64,000 bases of DNA, from NCBI GenBank assembly GCA_050084515.1, contig CM114274.1:6944001-7008000 (forward strand), in the 5' to 3' direction. Each line of letters opens with the position of its first letter. The stretch's first letter is position 1. This document shows positions 1-12,240 of the stretch, one piece after another. The stretch comes from Blasia pusilla. Its lineage: Eukaryota; Marchantiophyta; Marchantiopsida; Blasiales. A program made the translations under genes and the position numbers. The notes below the pieces were generated by a model. The model saw nothing but the letters and a program-made list of their open reading frames with translations, was not told where the DNA came from and searched no databases.

Positions 1-177
1 ACAAAAACGGTTTTTAATCTTCCAAGAAGCTCCTTCTGCAGTTTCACTGAAAGTTTACTGATTGTCCTTACGTTGCGCATCCTAAAAAATACTTTCTAAG
101 CTCTGTGCAGAAACTCTTCCTAATTTTTCGGTCTCTGTAAGGATTTCTACGGCATGACAAGGAAGGGGCAAGCTTAC

Positions 178-1913
178 CTGCAGCATTCGCCAGTCAGATA
201 CCGCACCTGGACCACCATACTTCTCCAGATCCTATTCCAAAGAGTGGCCAGAAACTCAGTCACACTGGGCAGCCACGAGCAGACAGACCCGTCGAATTCA
301 GTGAGAGTCCATTCAGTTCTTGAAGGATTTCAAAGACTCCAGAGATTGATTGCAGTGGCGATCACACACAAACCAACCTTATAAAAGTCGGTAGGACCAA
401 TCCGAGACAAGAATGTTCCTTCAGGAATATGCACCATCCATGAATCATACTGAACGCACTTGACCGTCTCACCGAGCGCATCAAGGATCTGTCGAGAACA
501 GGAAGAGTTCAGTGTCAGGTCAGCACATGTTCCACTCCAACCAGAGAACTGCAGAGTCTTACACGACCTACTCATAGCACAACAATGCCCTGGTCGTCCA
601 ATCCAATCCAATTCAATTCACCCACATGTGCTAAGGGATTGGCCTGGATCCCCCTGGATGAGAGTCCTGAAAACAGAGATGGTCCCGAGTCAAACTGGTA
701 GCCCTGGATGTCGAAGGAGTGGGCAGCACCTCCTGGAATTGTGTGACTCTCCAACACTAGCACTTCGTCACCATAGCGTGCAAGGAGCCCTGCACAACAT
801 AGACCGCCTACTCCACTCCCAATGACGACGACATCAGTCTCCTCGATTGCACCTGGACATGCTCTCAGATTGTCAGCGCCCTATACAACCAACAGGCTCA
901 CGGCAGCTCTCCCATAACAATATACTGACTCACACCTCTCATACACTCCCGCAAGGCCCTCGACAATGTTCACTCCATAGCCACGACAGAGGCGACAGAT
1001 GTGGTGCAGCCGAGATGATGCTATCTATCGATAAAATTGACGTTCATCCAAATGAGCATCGCGCCCTTAAGGTATGTCTTCTACGCGCCATCACCACCAA
1101 ACGCCAGTGATTTGTTTTGAAAAAGAACAGGCACCATGAATGACAAGGCGAGAAAAGAAAACCAAATGGATTCCAAGGGTCTCCTGATTTCCGCGAGAAA
1201 AGGCACGCTCCATGGATGAGAGAAAATTGAATAGAAAACTAGGGGATTCAAAGAGTGAACAAAGTCTAACCCATAATCGGTATGAATGAAAGAAAAGAGA
1301 ACGTCTTGCAAACTACGTTGACCTGCAAACAGAAACAATTTTAATTGAATCAACAGAAACAGAATACCTTAACGAGTCCACTCAAGATAGATCACCACGA
1401 AGAGAATCTCTAGCAATGACATCTCTTATAAGACTACTGATTTGATGAGAAATCTTTCACAAAACTTCTCATTTCATGATAAATATTTACTCCGTCCAAT
1501 TCGCCGGTTGCGGAGGGAGAACCAGTATGGGTAACAGAAACCTCATGAGCCACCACAACTCTGGCGAATCCCCGCCAATCGGTTCGCCACAAATCGATTC
1601 TCTTCTGTCAAACTGCTGCCGCAAGTTAACTACGAAAATTACTCGAGGCTTAGGGATACCCACCTTCCACAGGTCTGGTAGTTCCATCAGAGGCCTTCGC
1701 TCTCACTTTAGAAGCTTGCGATTCCTTCCCTGTCCTGCAGATTTTGAAGGCTAAACTGCTACAACTCCTCCAATCCAGCAGTTTCCCGCGGCATTTCAAT
1801 GTGTGGCCGATTATTTTTGGTGCAACTACAGGAGCATCGGAGCAGATGGAGGGAGCTGCAAAGTGGGAGAACGCGGAACAGCGCAGGATGGGATTTTGTG
1901 ACACCAACTCCAT
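178..1913 (-). CDS. CRTISO-like FAD-dependent oxidoreductase (plastid), 5' part, truncated by window edge
   Basis: Exons read on the minus strand: 1913-1664, 861-626, 488-378, 231-178; phases agree and give the first 217 residues. Residues 1-83 are Ser/Arg/Ala-rich with few acids and look like a chloroplast transit peptide. The next exon carries the dinucleotide-binding fold VVVIGSGVGGLCCAGLLARYG followed by VLVLESHTIPGGAAHSFD and FDSGPSLFSGLSSRG, the signature of carotenoid-isomerase-like plant flavoproteins (prolycopene isomerase / CRTISO-like family). Exon 3 gives ILDALGE...WMVHIPEG and exon 4 DLEKYGGPGAVSDW, in family order. The family is about 550-600 residues, so roughly 350 residues lie left of position 1. 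The exon 1/2 junction (acceptor before 861) is the least certain; a nearer AG at about 881 would put a stop in frame. Being CRTISO-like rather than true CRTISO, its substrate cannot be told from sequence. Confidence 0.85.
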
Positions 1914-1987
1914 GGTTTAAGCTCGTGCGTCCAAGCAGACTCTGGATTGCTATGAAGGGATCCTTGAACCAGCCCCGGGGGGGGGTG

Positions 1988-2390
1988 GCTGCTGCTACTG
2001 CTGCAGCCGCCGAGATGGTAGCTCACTTGTTTGCTCGTTCCTGGTCTAGAAATTGATAATGAGCCCCTCCATTATCCATGCGGATGAAATTGCCACAGCT
2101 GTAACTGCTGCTGAGTAGAGTCACTGCTGTTTGCTCGTTCCCGGTCTACAAATTGAGGATGAGCCCAAGCTCCGGGTGGATTGCAGTTGCCATAGTTGCT
2201 ACTGCTGCTGAGGATGATTGCTCGTTCCCGGCCTAGAAATTGAGAATGAGCCCATTATCCACGCGGATGGCATTGCCATAGCTATTACTCCAGCTGAGGC
2301 GGGTCACTGCTCTTTGCTCGTTTTTGGTCTTCAAATAGAGCTCATTATCCATGCGGGTGACATTTGCCACGGCTAATGCTTCTATCTCAA
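1988..2390. repeat. ~95-bp minisatellite, about four diverged units, upstream of the CRTISO-like gene
   Basis: Units begin with TTGCTCGTT at 2031, 2131, 2218 and 2314 (periods 100, 87, 96). Each continues with a GGTCTA-AAATTG-GATGAGCCC block, then CATTATCCATGCGG and TTGCCATAGCT/GCTACTGCTGCTGAG. A partial unit (GCTGCTACTGCTGCAG) precedes the first at about 1988. The array lies about 75-480 bp upstream of the start codon at 1913, in what should be promoter or 5' UTR. No coding role is seen. Confidence 0.75.
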
Positions 2391-2693
2391 AGGGTAGTCA
2401 CCACTATTTGTACATTCCCAGTGTACACGGTGAGATCCAGCCTATGATTCCCTTGGTTGGACCAAAGAGGAGTTTCTGCCACTCACCATAGCCAGGTCCC
2501 AACTGCTAGGGACCAGAGCAACTGTCAGGTTTGAAACCTGCACACGAGTGCTCGCGCTTCATGGAATTTCAGCCACGAAATCCAATTCCCTGCTCAGTGG
2601 GCCCCATTTTCCTTTCTCTTGAGTCGGGAACAACTGGGAAAGTGCCTCTTCCTAGCTCCGAACGGGAAGTAGAAAGTCTCAATAATAAGCGGG

Positions 2694-2949
2694 TGATGGA
2701 AAACAAAAAAGGGGACTCAAAGAGTCCCGGCAAAGGGGCACCCCACCTGCTAAACCAGACTCAGACGGGTCCTCAAGGATCAGTTATGCTCGCGCTTTAG
2801 AGCAAGAGGATAAGAAAGCCTGCATGAAAGAGTGAAGGGGGAACCCATCGAAAGCCCCAAAGAAAGAAAAAAGAAAAAGATGCACTTCGATAAAAACGAG
2901 TGATGGAAAACCCATCGGAAGTACAAAAGAGGGGGGACTCAAAGAGTCA
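2694..2949 (+). repeat. Two copies of a short dispersed foldback repeat (third copy near 57.7 kb)
   Basis: Copies at 2694-2730 and 2901-2949 share TGATGGAAAAC, then ACAAAAGAGGGG, then GGGGACTCAAAGAGTC. A third same-strand copy is at 57671-57716. The second half forms a 7-bp stem GGGACTC/GAGTCCC with loop AAA in copy 1. A partial relative (GGGGGAACCCATCGAAAG) lies at about 2837. No coding content. Confidence 0.6.
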
Positions 2950-2955
2950 AAGAGG

Positions 2956-2987
2956 TCCTTGATTCCCCAAAGAAGGGGAATCAAGGA
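2956..2987. repeat. Perfect 13-bp inverted repeat, 6-nt loop
   Basis: TCCTTGATTCCCC at 2956-2968 pairs with GGGGAATCAAGGA at 2975-2987 around loop AAAGAA. It directly follows the second copy of the dispersed repeat. Confidence 0.9.
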
Positions 2988-3042
2988 GTCGAGTACGTCA
3001 AGGCCACACCCGGCGTTGACGGCCTGGTAAAGTGCTTCTTTC

Positions 3043-3085
3043 CTTCCTGCACAGCCCGTGCATCCGGCTCTAGCTGTGCAGGAAG
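3043..3085. repeat. Perfect 13-bp inverted repeat, 17-nt loop
   Basis: CTTCCTGCACAGC at 3043-3055 pairs perfectly with GCTGTGCAGGAAG at 3073-3085. Confidence 0.9.
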
Positions 3086-4943
3086 TGGATCGTAGTCGAG
3101 CCTCACGCCGGCATGACACGACACCACTGCTCGTGAAGACACATGAACGACATTCTGGTGATGAGTCGCGATTCGCAGTAGTAGACAGATTTGGGGACAG
3201 ATTTGAGGCTGGCGAGGAGTCGAGGACACACCTCATCAGTGGAAGCATTGAAGCCAATGAATGAAAAGAGGGAGTGTTTTGAGAACTTTGAACAGGACTT
3301 TCCTTGTCTTGCAACAACCAAGAACTCCGTACCCATTACCCTAGAGGATGCCTCGAGAGTAGAATCTCTTCTTGACTGGTGATTTGGTGGAAAAGGATAG
3401 GACTCCCTGCCCCCCTGCTTCCACTGCGTCGATTCATTGCCATCCTGAGACATTGATTCGTGCCGGGGCTCCATTGTTACCTTAGTCCACTCACAAATCG
3501 ATGCATTAATTTGCCTATCACCAGGATGGACATTACTTCGTGTTGATAACTCGGCCTGTCCTCTGAATCCGCTCACTAGTCGTGGTGTAAAGTTATAAAT
3601 CCCCCACGAAATTTATCATTGGTTGATTCTTTCATCCAGTTTTTGGTATATCTGCCTGTTCCCTGTTTATTCCACATTAATCATAAAGTCGTGTTTAGAG
3701 CGGACCTACCCCACGAGTCCACTCGCCAGTCTGCCTGTTCCCTGTTCAAATTCACCACGAAATTATATCATTGATTGTTGTCGGAAGCTCAACCTGCCCC
3801 CTGAATCCCCGGACAAGACGATGTATCGGCCCGATTCCGCACGATCTTCATCTTCGAAAGTTGTCGGGAGCAACTCGGCAGTCACGTATCGACTCACCCA
3901 AGAGTTCAATCAATGATTGTTTTAGAGCGACACATCTAGTTCTTGAATCCACTCTCCTCTTCACGAATCGATACTGTGTGTCGATTCCCCATGATTCTCA
4001 CTCCGAATGAGCCATACTTCTCTTATGAAATAGGTTTACCAATCCAACCATCTCAAATTATTCGCCCGCCGCCGAAGGCTCCATGGTACACCAACGTACT
4101 TTCGACAGAAGCACTCTCACTAATGTGGTGGGAACGACTAACTATAAACAGAACCCGCTCATTCGAAGCTTCATGTTCCCACGTCGGCAACCTCCGCACA
4201 CATTGAAGGGGACGGTTGGAATGAGATACTACAGCGGGATTATCAACTTGGAGCTGAACTGAGGATCCTTCCAAGTTTTGAGAGAAGATCTTGCGTGCAG
4301 AAAGGCTCCTCCACTGTTGGGAGCAATTGGATTAGGACATGGTATTCTCCACCAACATTCAATCAATACGATTTTACAGCCTGCATGGTATTGGAAGAGG
4401 ACACAAATCACGACAAAATCCAACTGCCATGACTCCACATTATAAATAGAAACCGATTCCTCTCTTTTCAAGATTATTGAGTAGAATCAGCATTGCTGTA
4501 CATAATATCAGACCTTCATGGGAACTCGACAATGGTACTGCAAGTTCCTCTCAGGAAAGTTCTCCCTTCTATCCTGATCTCTACGACTCAATCCAGCACA
4601 TTTTGACTTGACGTAGAATCCTATGCACACAGAATGTACTTGGCACATTTAGGGAGGCCTTTCTCCACAACTCCATGGTCCTCTGGCGCTATGGTCTCGA
4701 GTTGATACAGATGTTAGCTTCTGGTTCTCCCGATACTAACCTTCAACTTTTGTTGGAAGTACAAGTTGGACCCTGCCCTGGACGACCATTCCTAGATTAT
4801 CGGCTATGATGGATCCATTTCCGCACGCAAGGATCCAGTGCCATGGAAGACTTCATGAAGTAGTCCAAGCCCAACAACGGAATTCTCTTGGCATCTCGTT
4901 CATAGCAATGCTCAAAATTGTAACCCAGACACATCCCATGAGC
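3086..4943. other. Intergenic spacer with a small local duplication, no gene recognised
   Basis: Between the two minus-strand genes no reading frame resembles a known protein. A short block is duplicated: TCTGCCTGTTCCCTGTT at about 3649 and 3730, each near CACGAAAT-ATCATTG-TTGATT. The part next to 4943 should hold the HIPL 3' UTR and poly(A) site, but no convincing signal was picked. Confidence 0.4.
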
Positions 4944-7900
4944 TTATAGAGTAGAGCAGCTGATGAATGATACAAAAGTCAGAATCATCACAAGCAGGTG
5001 ATGAAAGTGTGAACTCCTATGGTTATGAGCACTACTCGTCCCGTTTGATGGGGAAGGAGGTGCTGCAGGTACTATGAAGGGAGGGCCGTCTGGAAACGGA
5101 GAGCTTCCGGGGGGTGGCGCTGGTAAGACCTCATTGCAAACTCTATTACAGTTGCTCGGGTGAACCACTCTGTAAAGTCCAGTTGAGGCCAAAATGTACA
5201 AGTTTTTCACATTGTCTACACCAAAAGATAGAATACTCTGGAAGGAAGGCTTCGAGCTGTTATCACTTGGGTAGGTGCAGCTGATTGGTGTATTTACTGA
5301 ACATGTGTACGTGAGGTCTGCTGACCGGAAGTTTCCACTGAATCGTGGCAACTCAGATGCCACCCACATTTTGCCAAAAAGGTCGGCATACACATATCTG
5401 TGCGAAAAACACAAGAACATTAGAAAAAATATGACTTCTTGTCGCCATAGACAAGTTAGTGTTTCAGTATGCCCCGTACAGCTCTCACTCATTGTTCGAC
5501 TAGTTGATATTGCTGGATTTTTTCATGGATTAAGGACTAGAGAAATAATACGACGTGCTTTTCCAGACTCGCCTCTCCTAAACCTGCAATCGCAAGGCTA
5601 TGACAGGCAATAATTAATGAGCAGAACCTCTTAAACCTACACAACCTACTTTCAGCATTAAATTCCCATGTGACTTAGACCCTAGACCTAGCCCTGGACA
5701 CCAGCTTCGCTGAGCCTAAAGACCAAACACAAGGCTGAAGGTCCCAGTTGAGGACTTTCAGAGACCTGTGGATTTGGAGGTGAGGTGGGGTGGGGTGGGA
5801 GAAATAAGGAATGTACCTTCCGTACAAACAAGGGTCCTCACGGGAGTATGAAACATAACCTCCAGTGATGGCAGCGAATCCTTGGTCAGAATTCAACGAA
5901 CTGTGGTAATACTCCAGGATTGGAAAAATGCTTTGTATAGAGTTCGCACTTGTGTTCCCTCCCGGTGACAATGGAGGATTGTAGGTCAGGTTTCCTTCAT
6001 ACACTCGCCAGCCATAGTTGCCTCCTTTGGAGATCAGATCAACCTCCTCAACTGTTTCCTGCACGTGCAAAAACAGGCACTGACTGGTTACCAACGGCCC
6101 TAACCTTCTGGGATGGAGTAGTACACCCTCAGACATCCTCCCTCTTATTGAGAAAGACGGCCCAAAGATGGCACTCCTTGTCCCGTGCATTCAAGCATTG
6201 GCTTGCAGTGGCTGATTATCTGATGAGCTCCTCACTTCAAGCTTCTCCTTTCTTCAAACTCAACCTTTCCATTGTTTGGACATCTCCTCGAGATGACAGA
6301 CAAGTCCAAGACGAACCAAACAGTCTGCATGTCTTTGGATGTCCTACTCACCCAACCTGTGCTAAGGACCAAGCAAGAGCAGCTGAATCGGCAATCATCG
6401 CCCAGATACCATTCAATCACTCGGCTATGTCATGGATATGAGCCCAAAAACTGTAATTTCTCGTACCTGACCAACATCTCCACAGTAGAAGTAAGTTGGG
6501 TAATGGCTATCAAATGTGCAACGCCATGGGTTGCGTAAGCCTAAAGCCCAGATTTCCGCTCGCGTGCCATTTTGCCCCACAAATGGATTGTCATTCGGAA
6601 TTGTGTACTCACCCCACAGGTTTTGGTTTGATATGTCCTCTGGACCTGAGAGCAACAAACTCAATCAGTCGTCGTTAATGACTTCATCAAGAGTACTCTT
6701 GATGTAGGCAATTCAATACACCTGATTGTTTACATGATTTAGGCATGTCTTCGGGTTGACAACAATAACACGTCATGTCTGCTCCTGAAAGCGTTTGATG
6801 CAGAGACTTACTAGGAATATTGTCCACATCAATCCGCAAGATCTTGCCAAGCAAAGACTTCTTATTTTGGGCGAAATTGAAGGGATCCCCAGTGTTTCCT
6901 CCATCCCCCGTCATGAAGTACAGGTAGTTATCAAGAGGTCCAAATAGAATGCCTCCCGCATGGTGTGTGGTATAAGGCAGCGCCATATTGAATATCCTCC
7001 TCTTCTCATTTGGATCTGCAACCTCCGCCTGTAGCAAAGACACAAGCACTTCAGCCACAAATTCCATTTTGTGCAAGGTTTTAGGTGCACCTTGTGCACA
7101 AACCACTCATCAATTAGAAACACTCGGAATACCGAAAAACGATAGTTCCGAGTGAATCGTTCACTCGAGTACATCATCCATAGTCATGGAAACCATACCG
7201 ATGACCTCGGAATCGTGTAAGCTTCTCTTTGTCTGGCCACAACTGCGCCCACCATCACAGAGAAATGCAGGAGATGAAAGAAGGCAGATCCGATGTGCAC
7301 CTCTAAAGGAGACGCATTTGGCGAGGAGCTGTTCACGGAGTACTCTGCAATAACGCTGGAGTAGCGACAAGGATTAGTGCCCCCATCTCCACCGAGCTGA
7401 CCATTTCGGAGGTCAGACGGTACACAATTGGTATCCTTGTTGCATGCGCAGATGGCCCCACAGTCTGCCCATTTCTGCTTATCGCAGTTGTAGGACACAA
7501 AGAAGCGACCGTTGTCCTTGAAATTGGGATGGAACGCGAAGCCCAGAAAACCCAGCTCATTTAGATTCGTGACCCGAGCGCTGATATCTAGGAATGGAGC
7601 ACTGATGTTGTACTCCATGGGTTTTCCCGGCCCAGGCAGTGTGGCTAGCCACACAACTCCAGCTTTATTGGCCACGGCTACACGGTTCGAGCCATCGGGG
7701 TAGGGAATGAGGTTGAGGTAGCTATCCTTCCCGACTTTCTCGATGCAGATGTCCTCAGGAAGGGTGTAGTTGGATGGAGCAGGAGGTGGTACAAAGGGAG
7801 CTCCACCAAAGCAGAATTCTTCTCCCACCGCTTTGGAGGGACCTAGAGCTCTGCAGAAAGCTTCCTCTGATGCGAACACGCTTCCCAGAGAACCGTCCTG

Positions 7901-9234
7901 CGTCTCGCCCCCTGTGGTGACTGCCAATGAAGTGCTAGGAGGTGGTGCTCCCGTAAGGATGAGGGCGGGGGAGAAGGGGGAATTCCTAATGGTGGCATTA
8001 AGACAGGCTCTCCAAACATTACTGCAGTAGCTTGAGCTGGAACCGGAGCTCGACGTGCACAAGTAAGGGACTTGTCTGGGTTCCTGTACTTGGTGCCCAA
8101 ACAACGTTGCTGAAAACGCATCACATTCCTGCACAAACAAGCGCTGCAGTAAGTTTCTGCGCGCATCCACCATGAGACGCCGCACATCAAATTACCGTAG
8201 CCACTGCTGCTACAGTATCTCACGGAGAGGGTCACTTGTTTCGACAGGACTACGAAAGCAAAACCAACCTCCGTTCTCACACGACTGCAGAGTTTGCATC
8301 AGTCAGTGGTGGCAATCGATACTTAAACAGGTATTAAAAAAGTCGTCTCTGGTTGATCTAGATTGGACACTGCCTATTCGTCTACAGCGTCTAATCGAAG
8401 GCATTTGACAGAAATGAGACAGAGATATGATGGCGCTCACCGCACAGAGGATCTGTTTCACAACTGCGGCACAATTGGCGTCGGTTATGTTCATGCCGTC
8501 GAACGTCTTCTTGATGTGAGCATCATCCCTCGCGTGGCAGCAACCATTCATTGCATACTCCGGAGTGGAGCAAAAGCTCAAACTGGTCGAAATCGGCGCA
8601 GGAGCCACTGTCCTCATATGCAGACCAGGAAATAATGCCAATTAGCATCTTCATCACCACCAACTCACACACAGCCAGCGACGCTCCAAACGTGCCAATC
8701 CCACTTCACCTACTACAGCTTCTTCAGCATAGCCTAGTCTAAATCAGCAAGACATTCTTCGTGTCACAGACTCTGTTCCTCATTAGAACGGCCGACAGTT
8801 CCATGAGCTTTTGAGATCCCCGCTAGCAACCCAGACCATCTGGATTGATTCCAAACAACCATATAAACCTGACCTCTGTCTAACTCCTCCCAGAACTATG
8901 GAGACGGGGATCGCAAGCTCTTCAAGCGGAGCTTCTGGTGAAGAGTCGGGGAAGGTACGAACGGTAGGAAAGGAAGGAAGGAAGGAAGGAAGCGACTGGA
9001 GCACTGGTAGTGAAGAACGCCTACCACACTAAACAATGCCCAACAGCATCCCACTGCAGAAGAAAAAAATTGCGAGCAGTGCTTGGGTGGATACAAGGAG
9101 TGGTCAAATCAGGCTGTAGATGGTGATGAGTTGAACTTACCCATAGTGCTGCATAGTGGATAGGCCAACGCAATGTTGGACAAACAGCACCAGATTGCTC
9201 CTCTGTAGAACCAATCTGCCGGAGAGCCTGTCAT
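4944..9234 (-). CDS. HIPL protein (HHIP-like, glucose/sorbosone dehydrogenase domain), complete, 7 exons
   Basis: Exons (minus): 9234-9141, 8607-8441, 8128-7301, 7028-6812, 6645-6467, 6058-5817, 5397-4944; total 2181 nt, 726 aa, all junctions in phase. Residues 1-24 form a signal peptide ending CCLSNIALA, followed by YPLCST. Residues 33-160 are a Cys-rich N-terminal module ([30 protein letters not shown]...[11 protein letters not shown]). The six-bladed GSDH/PQQ-type propeller follows: [80 protein letters not shown] and [11 protein letters not shown]. The C-terminus has a Pro/Ser/Asn linker and a hydrophobic tail ([17 protein letters not shown]), a typical GPI signal. It is likely extracellular and membrane-anchored; the substrate of plant HIPLs is not established. 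Two upstream in-frame ATGs (to 9348) would bury the signal peptide, so 9234 was chosen. Intron 1 contains an (AAGG)n run. Confidence 0.93.
8967..8991 (+). repeat. (AAGG)n microsatellite in HIPL intron 1
   Basis: About six AAGG units in the intron between HIPL exons 1 and 2. Confidence 0.85.
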
Positions 9235-9348
9235 GGCCGCGCGCGAGCTTTGAGAGTTCCTCCTGACCTTCCGCATGACTGCTCGACCTGCGAAATGAGA
9301 CCCCATTGACCGCGTGATCAGTAGCTTAGCTGGAGCTCCAGATGACAT

Positions 9349-12240
9349 AACCTCTGTGCCTCACCACTCCTGCACGAAGGCGACTGCGGATGCCTAACGA
9401 ACTGCAGGGTGCTTTCTCTTTCCCGCATATGCAAGACCACCAGCACTAACTGCCCAACTGTGACTGCTGTCTCCACTCGGTGCCTCGAAACATGGCGAAA
9501 ACCCCATTTCCCTATCATTTCATGCCTCGCACTAGGGAGTCAACATTGTCAGTGGCTATTAACGATTCAGTCGCGAAGAAGCTCAGTTCCTCTCGCTCTC
9601 GCTTTCCATTGGGAATCAGCACCACATAGCTGTGTTCGTTTAAGATTCAAACAGTGGTTGTACCGAGCTAGGTCCAGGAGGAGCCAGACGATTGGATTCA
9701 CAGGGCTATCATGGTACTTGCGCATAGAAATGCTTGATAACGCAGACGTACTTACAGCCTCACCTTCCCACTTGCCAGTGATTTGCACTGCTTACTTACA
9801 GCTTGGAGCAGACAAGCATTGTTCCATGCATTCCTAAGTACCAAATCGCATGAAGATTGAGCAGGTCAAGCATCGGCCATGCGCACGACGCAGTGAGTGG
9901 GTGACAGGCAGGAGATATCAAGCCGGCTCACCAAAGAAAACGGTTAGCAACAGTAGTGCATTACTTCTTTCCAGCTAAAAGGCTCCTCATCCCATGAATT
10001 ACCTTCCTCACCGGCGATCTGGTGAGCGAGATTCACCTCGCTTCGTCAGCTTCAATGGCAGCACAGCACCACTGGCAAGACGCAGCCCTCGACTACTCCA
10101 GCTCACCGAAGTTCATTCGCTAGGCTCTTCCGCAGTTCAGCTACAAAATGGGAGGCTGGTGAGCAAATTTCAACATAACCTCGCTGTAGGACTATCTTAG
10201 CGTCCAAACTGAACCTGTCTCCCTCGCCTCGAACTCTAAGAAATGGGGCCAGAGACCCCCACTCTCTGAAGGCCTGAGAAGATTTCGCCCTCGGGGACAT
10301 GTGAACTCAACACGGCGGACTCAATCTCGCACCCGAACTCCTACAGACGGGGCCGAGTCGCGCCTCGTTGAAAGCAGTTGCCCTGTGTGCAATCGCTGGG
10401 CGGAGCAACTGCACTCGTAGAGTCGAGTCGATCTCGACTCCGCCGCTGGTCGGTCACACGAGCTCAGCAGAGCTACGCACCTACCGGAACCAAATCCAAA
10501 TCCTACTCCCCCACCTCTGCCATATAATAAGCAGAACAAGCGCCCGCTTCAATTGTCGAAGCTACGGCGGCAGCAGCAGCGCACGCGCGCGAGTTTACAA
10601 CCAGCCAGCTCACGACTGCACAAGACTCTCGAACCACGAATTCCCAACGACTCAAGGCAGGGAAGGGAGGGGAGGAAGCCACAGAAGAAGAAGAATGAAT
10701 GATGTACGAACTGCGCGCGCATCCGCCACGCTCGAGCGAGGCGCGATGTCCCAAACAGTTCGCTGCGGCTGCATGCGTAATGACACTCGGCCAACATGCA
10801 ATTCTAATTCTTTCGTTCGCTGAACTTCGCTCTCTCTCTCTCCCTCCCTTTCTTGAGAAACTGATACTAATTCCTGAGAGAGTGGTACCTCTGGTTCAGC
10901 TGCTGTTGCCGCCCCTGGAAGAAGACAAGCTCGTCGGAGAGAATGATATCCCTGGATGGATGCGGAGGGGGAGCCTGGGAGGGCGGCGACGAGATCCCCA
11001 CGGAAGTTGCAGAACGGCAAATCACGAGATTCCGGAGTACTCGCTCAACAACAACACATGCGAGCCTCCATGGAACTACTATCAACACCCGATGGAATCA
11101 TAGAAGCGCACTCCGAAGTTATGAGAGTGGATCCGACACTGCGTGACTGCGTTGCGCCACATAGGGAGGGAAGATGGTCGCGGCGAATGCCCTCTTTATT
11201 ACTTGCGTGCGTCTTCTTTTCTTTCCGTCATCCATCCATCCACCCACCCATTCTCCGACAATCTAGCACACATCCATTTATTTAAAGTGGACTTTACGCG
11301 CCGGAATCTCGCCGTACTACCCCTCCCCCCCCCGAGCAGGGTCCGGGTAGTTTTTTGGCGAGAACCGGTACAGACCAGAACGGTAATTTTTTATATTTTC
11401 TTGAATCCGGTCGGATAAAGAAATACAAAGAAGAACCCGTGTATTTTGCCGGTTTTTGGCCGTTGATTTGCAAAGTGAATCGGAAATTGTAAATTTCTTC
11501 CGGCCAGGTCAACCCGTAACCCCGGTTCTCCCCGGACATTGCCCCCGAGCTTTTGCATTACCTCCTGCGTCGGACTGCGCTCGGCACTGTCGGCAGACTC
11601 CGCACTTCGTGCGGTCATTTCCCCAGCAAATATAGTAATCAGCCTCATCAGACGATTACTGGAGTAACTACATTCCCTTGTCGGCTAATGTTGTTCGCCG
11701 ATTACCCTGAACCTCAGCCTAATAAGCACCTGACGCCATCCGTACCCATTACTCTGTACTGTAGCAGAGACGGGTAACAGAACGGGGAACGGAGGAGTGC
11801 CTGGGTCCTGGGACGCGGGCCCTTAACTTGCTCTCCGGACCCGGTCCCTTAAATTTTTTGTGTGTTTTTTCTTGTTGTTGTTGGACAGGCCGCGGACGCC
11901 TTGCGCTGCCCTAACCAGTCTTAACTGTACGCCACAACAGCGGCAGTAGTCTTACAAGTGTATCCTCCTAACCGATTAATTAATATTCATTATTAAGTAG
12001 CGGCTCTCACTGGGTAGTCCTGTCGCCCTTCCGTAGTCGTCACTGCCTTCATCACAGTCTCCGTTCCCAAGGCATCAAAGTGCCGCAATGCGTTCGCCGG
12101 ATCCGGCAGATGGCCGCCTTTGCGGGAAAAAGTGAACCAGGCTAACTCGAGCCTCGTCAGGGTACCTCACTTCTACCGTAGTTACGTGTGTTCATCCCGA
12201 TTCTACCCGCGATAGGAATTTCGCATTGGCCAGTCATCTT
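9349..12240. other. GC-richer upstream flank of HIPL, no gene recognised
   Basis: This should contain the HIPL promoter and 5' leader. It has a CT-rich run (about 10831-10853), a GC-rich block with CATCCATCCA-type repeats (11226-11250) and a 12-bp palindrome GCCGGATCCGGC at about 12098. Open frames here have no recognisable domain and overlap on both strands. Confidence 0.4.

Noticed and set aside
2784-3576. Overlapping 177-aa and 157-aa minus-strand frames
   Set aside because: They overlap each other in different frames, cross hairpins and dispersed repeats, and show no domain.
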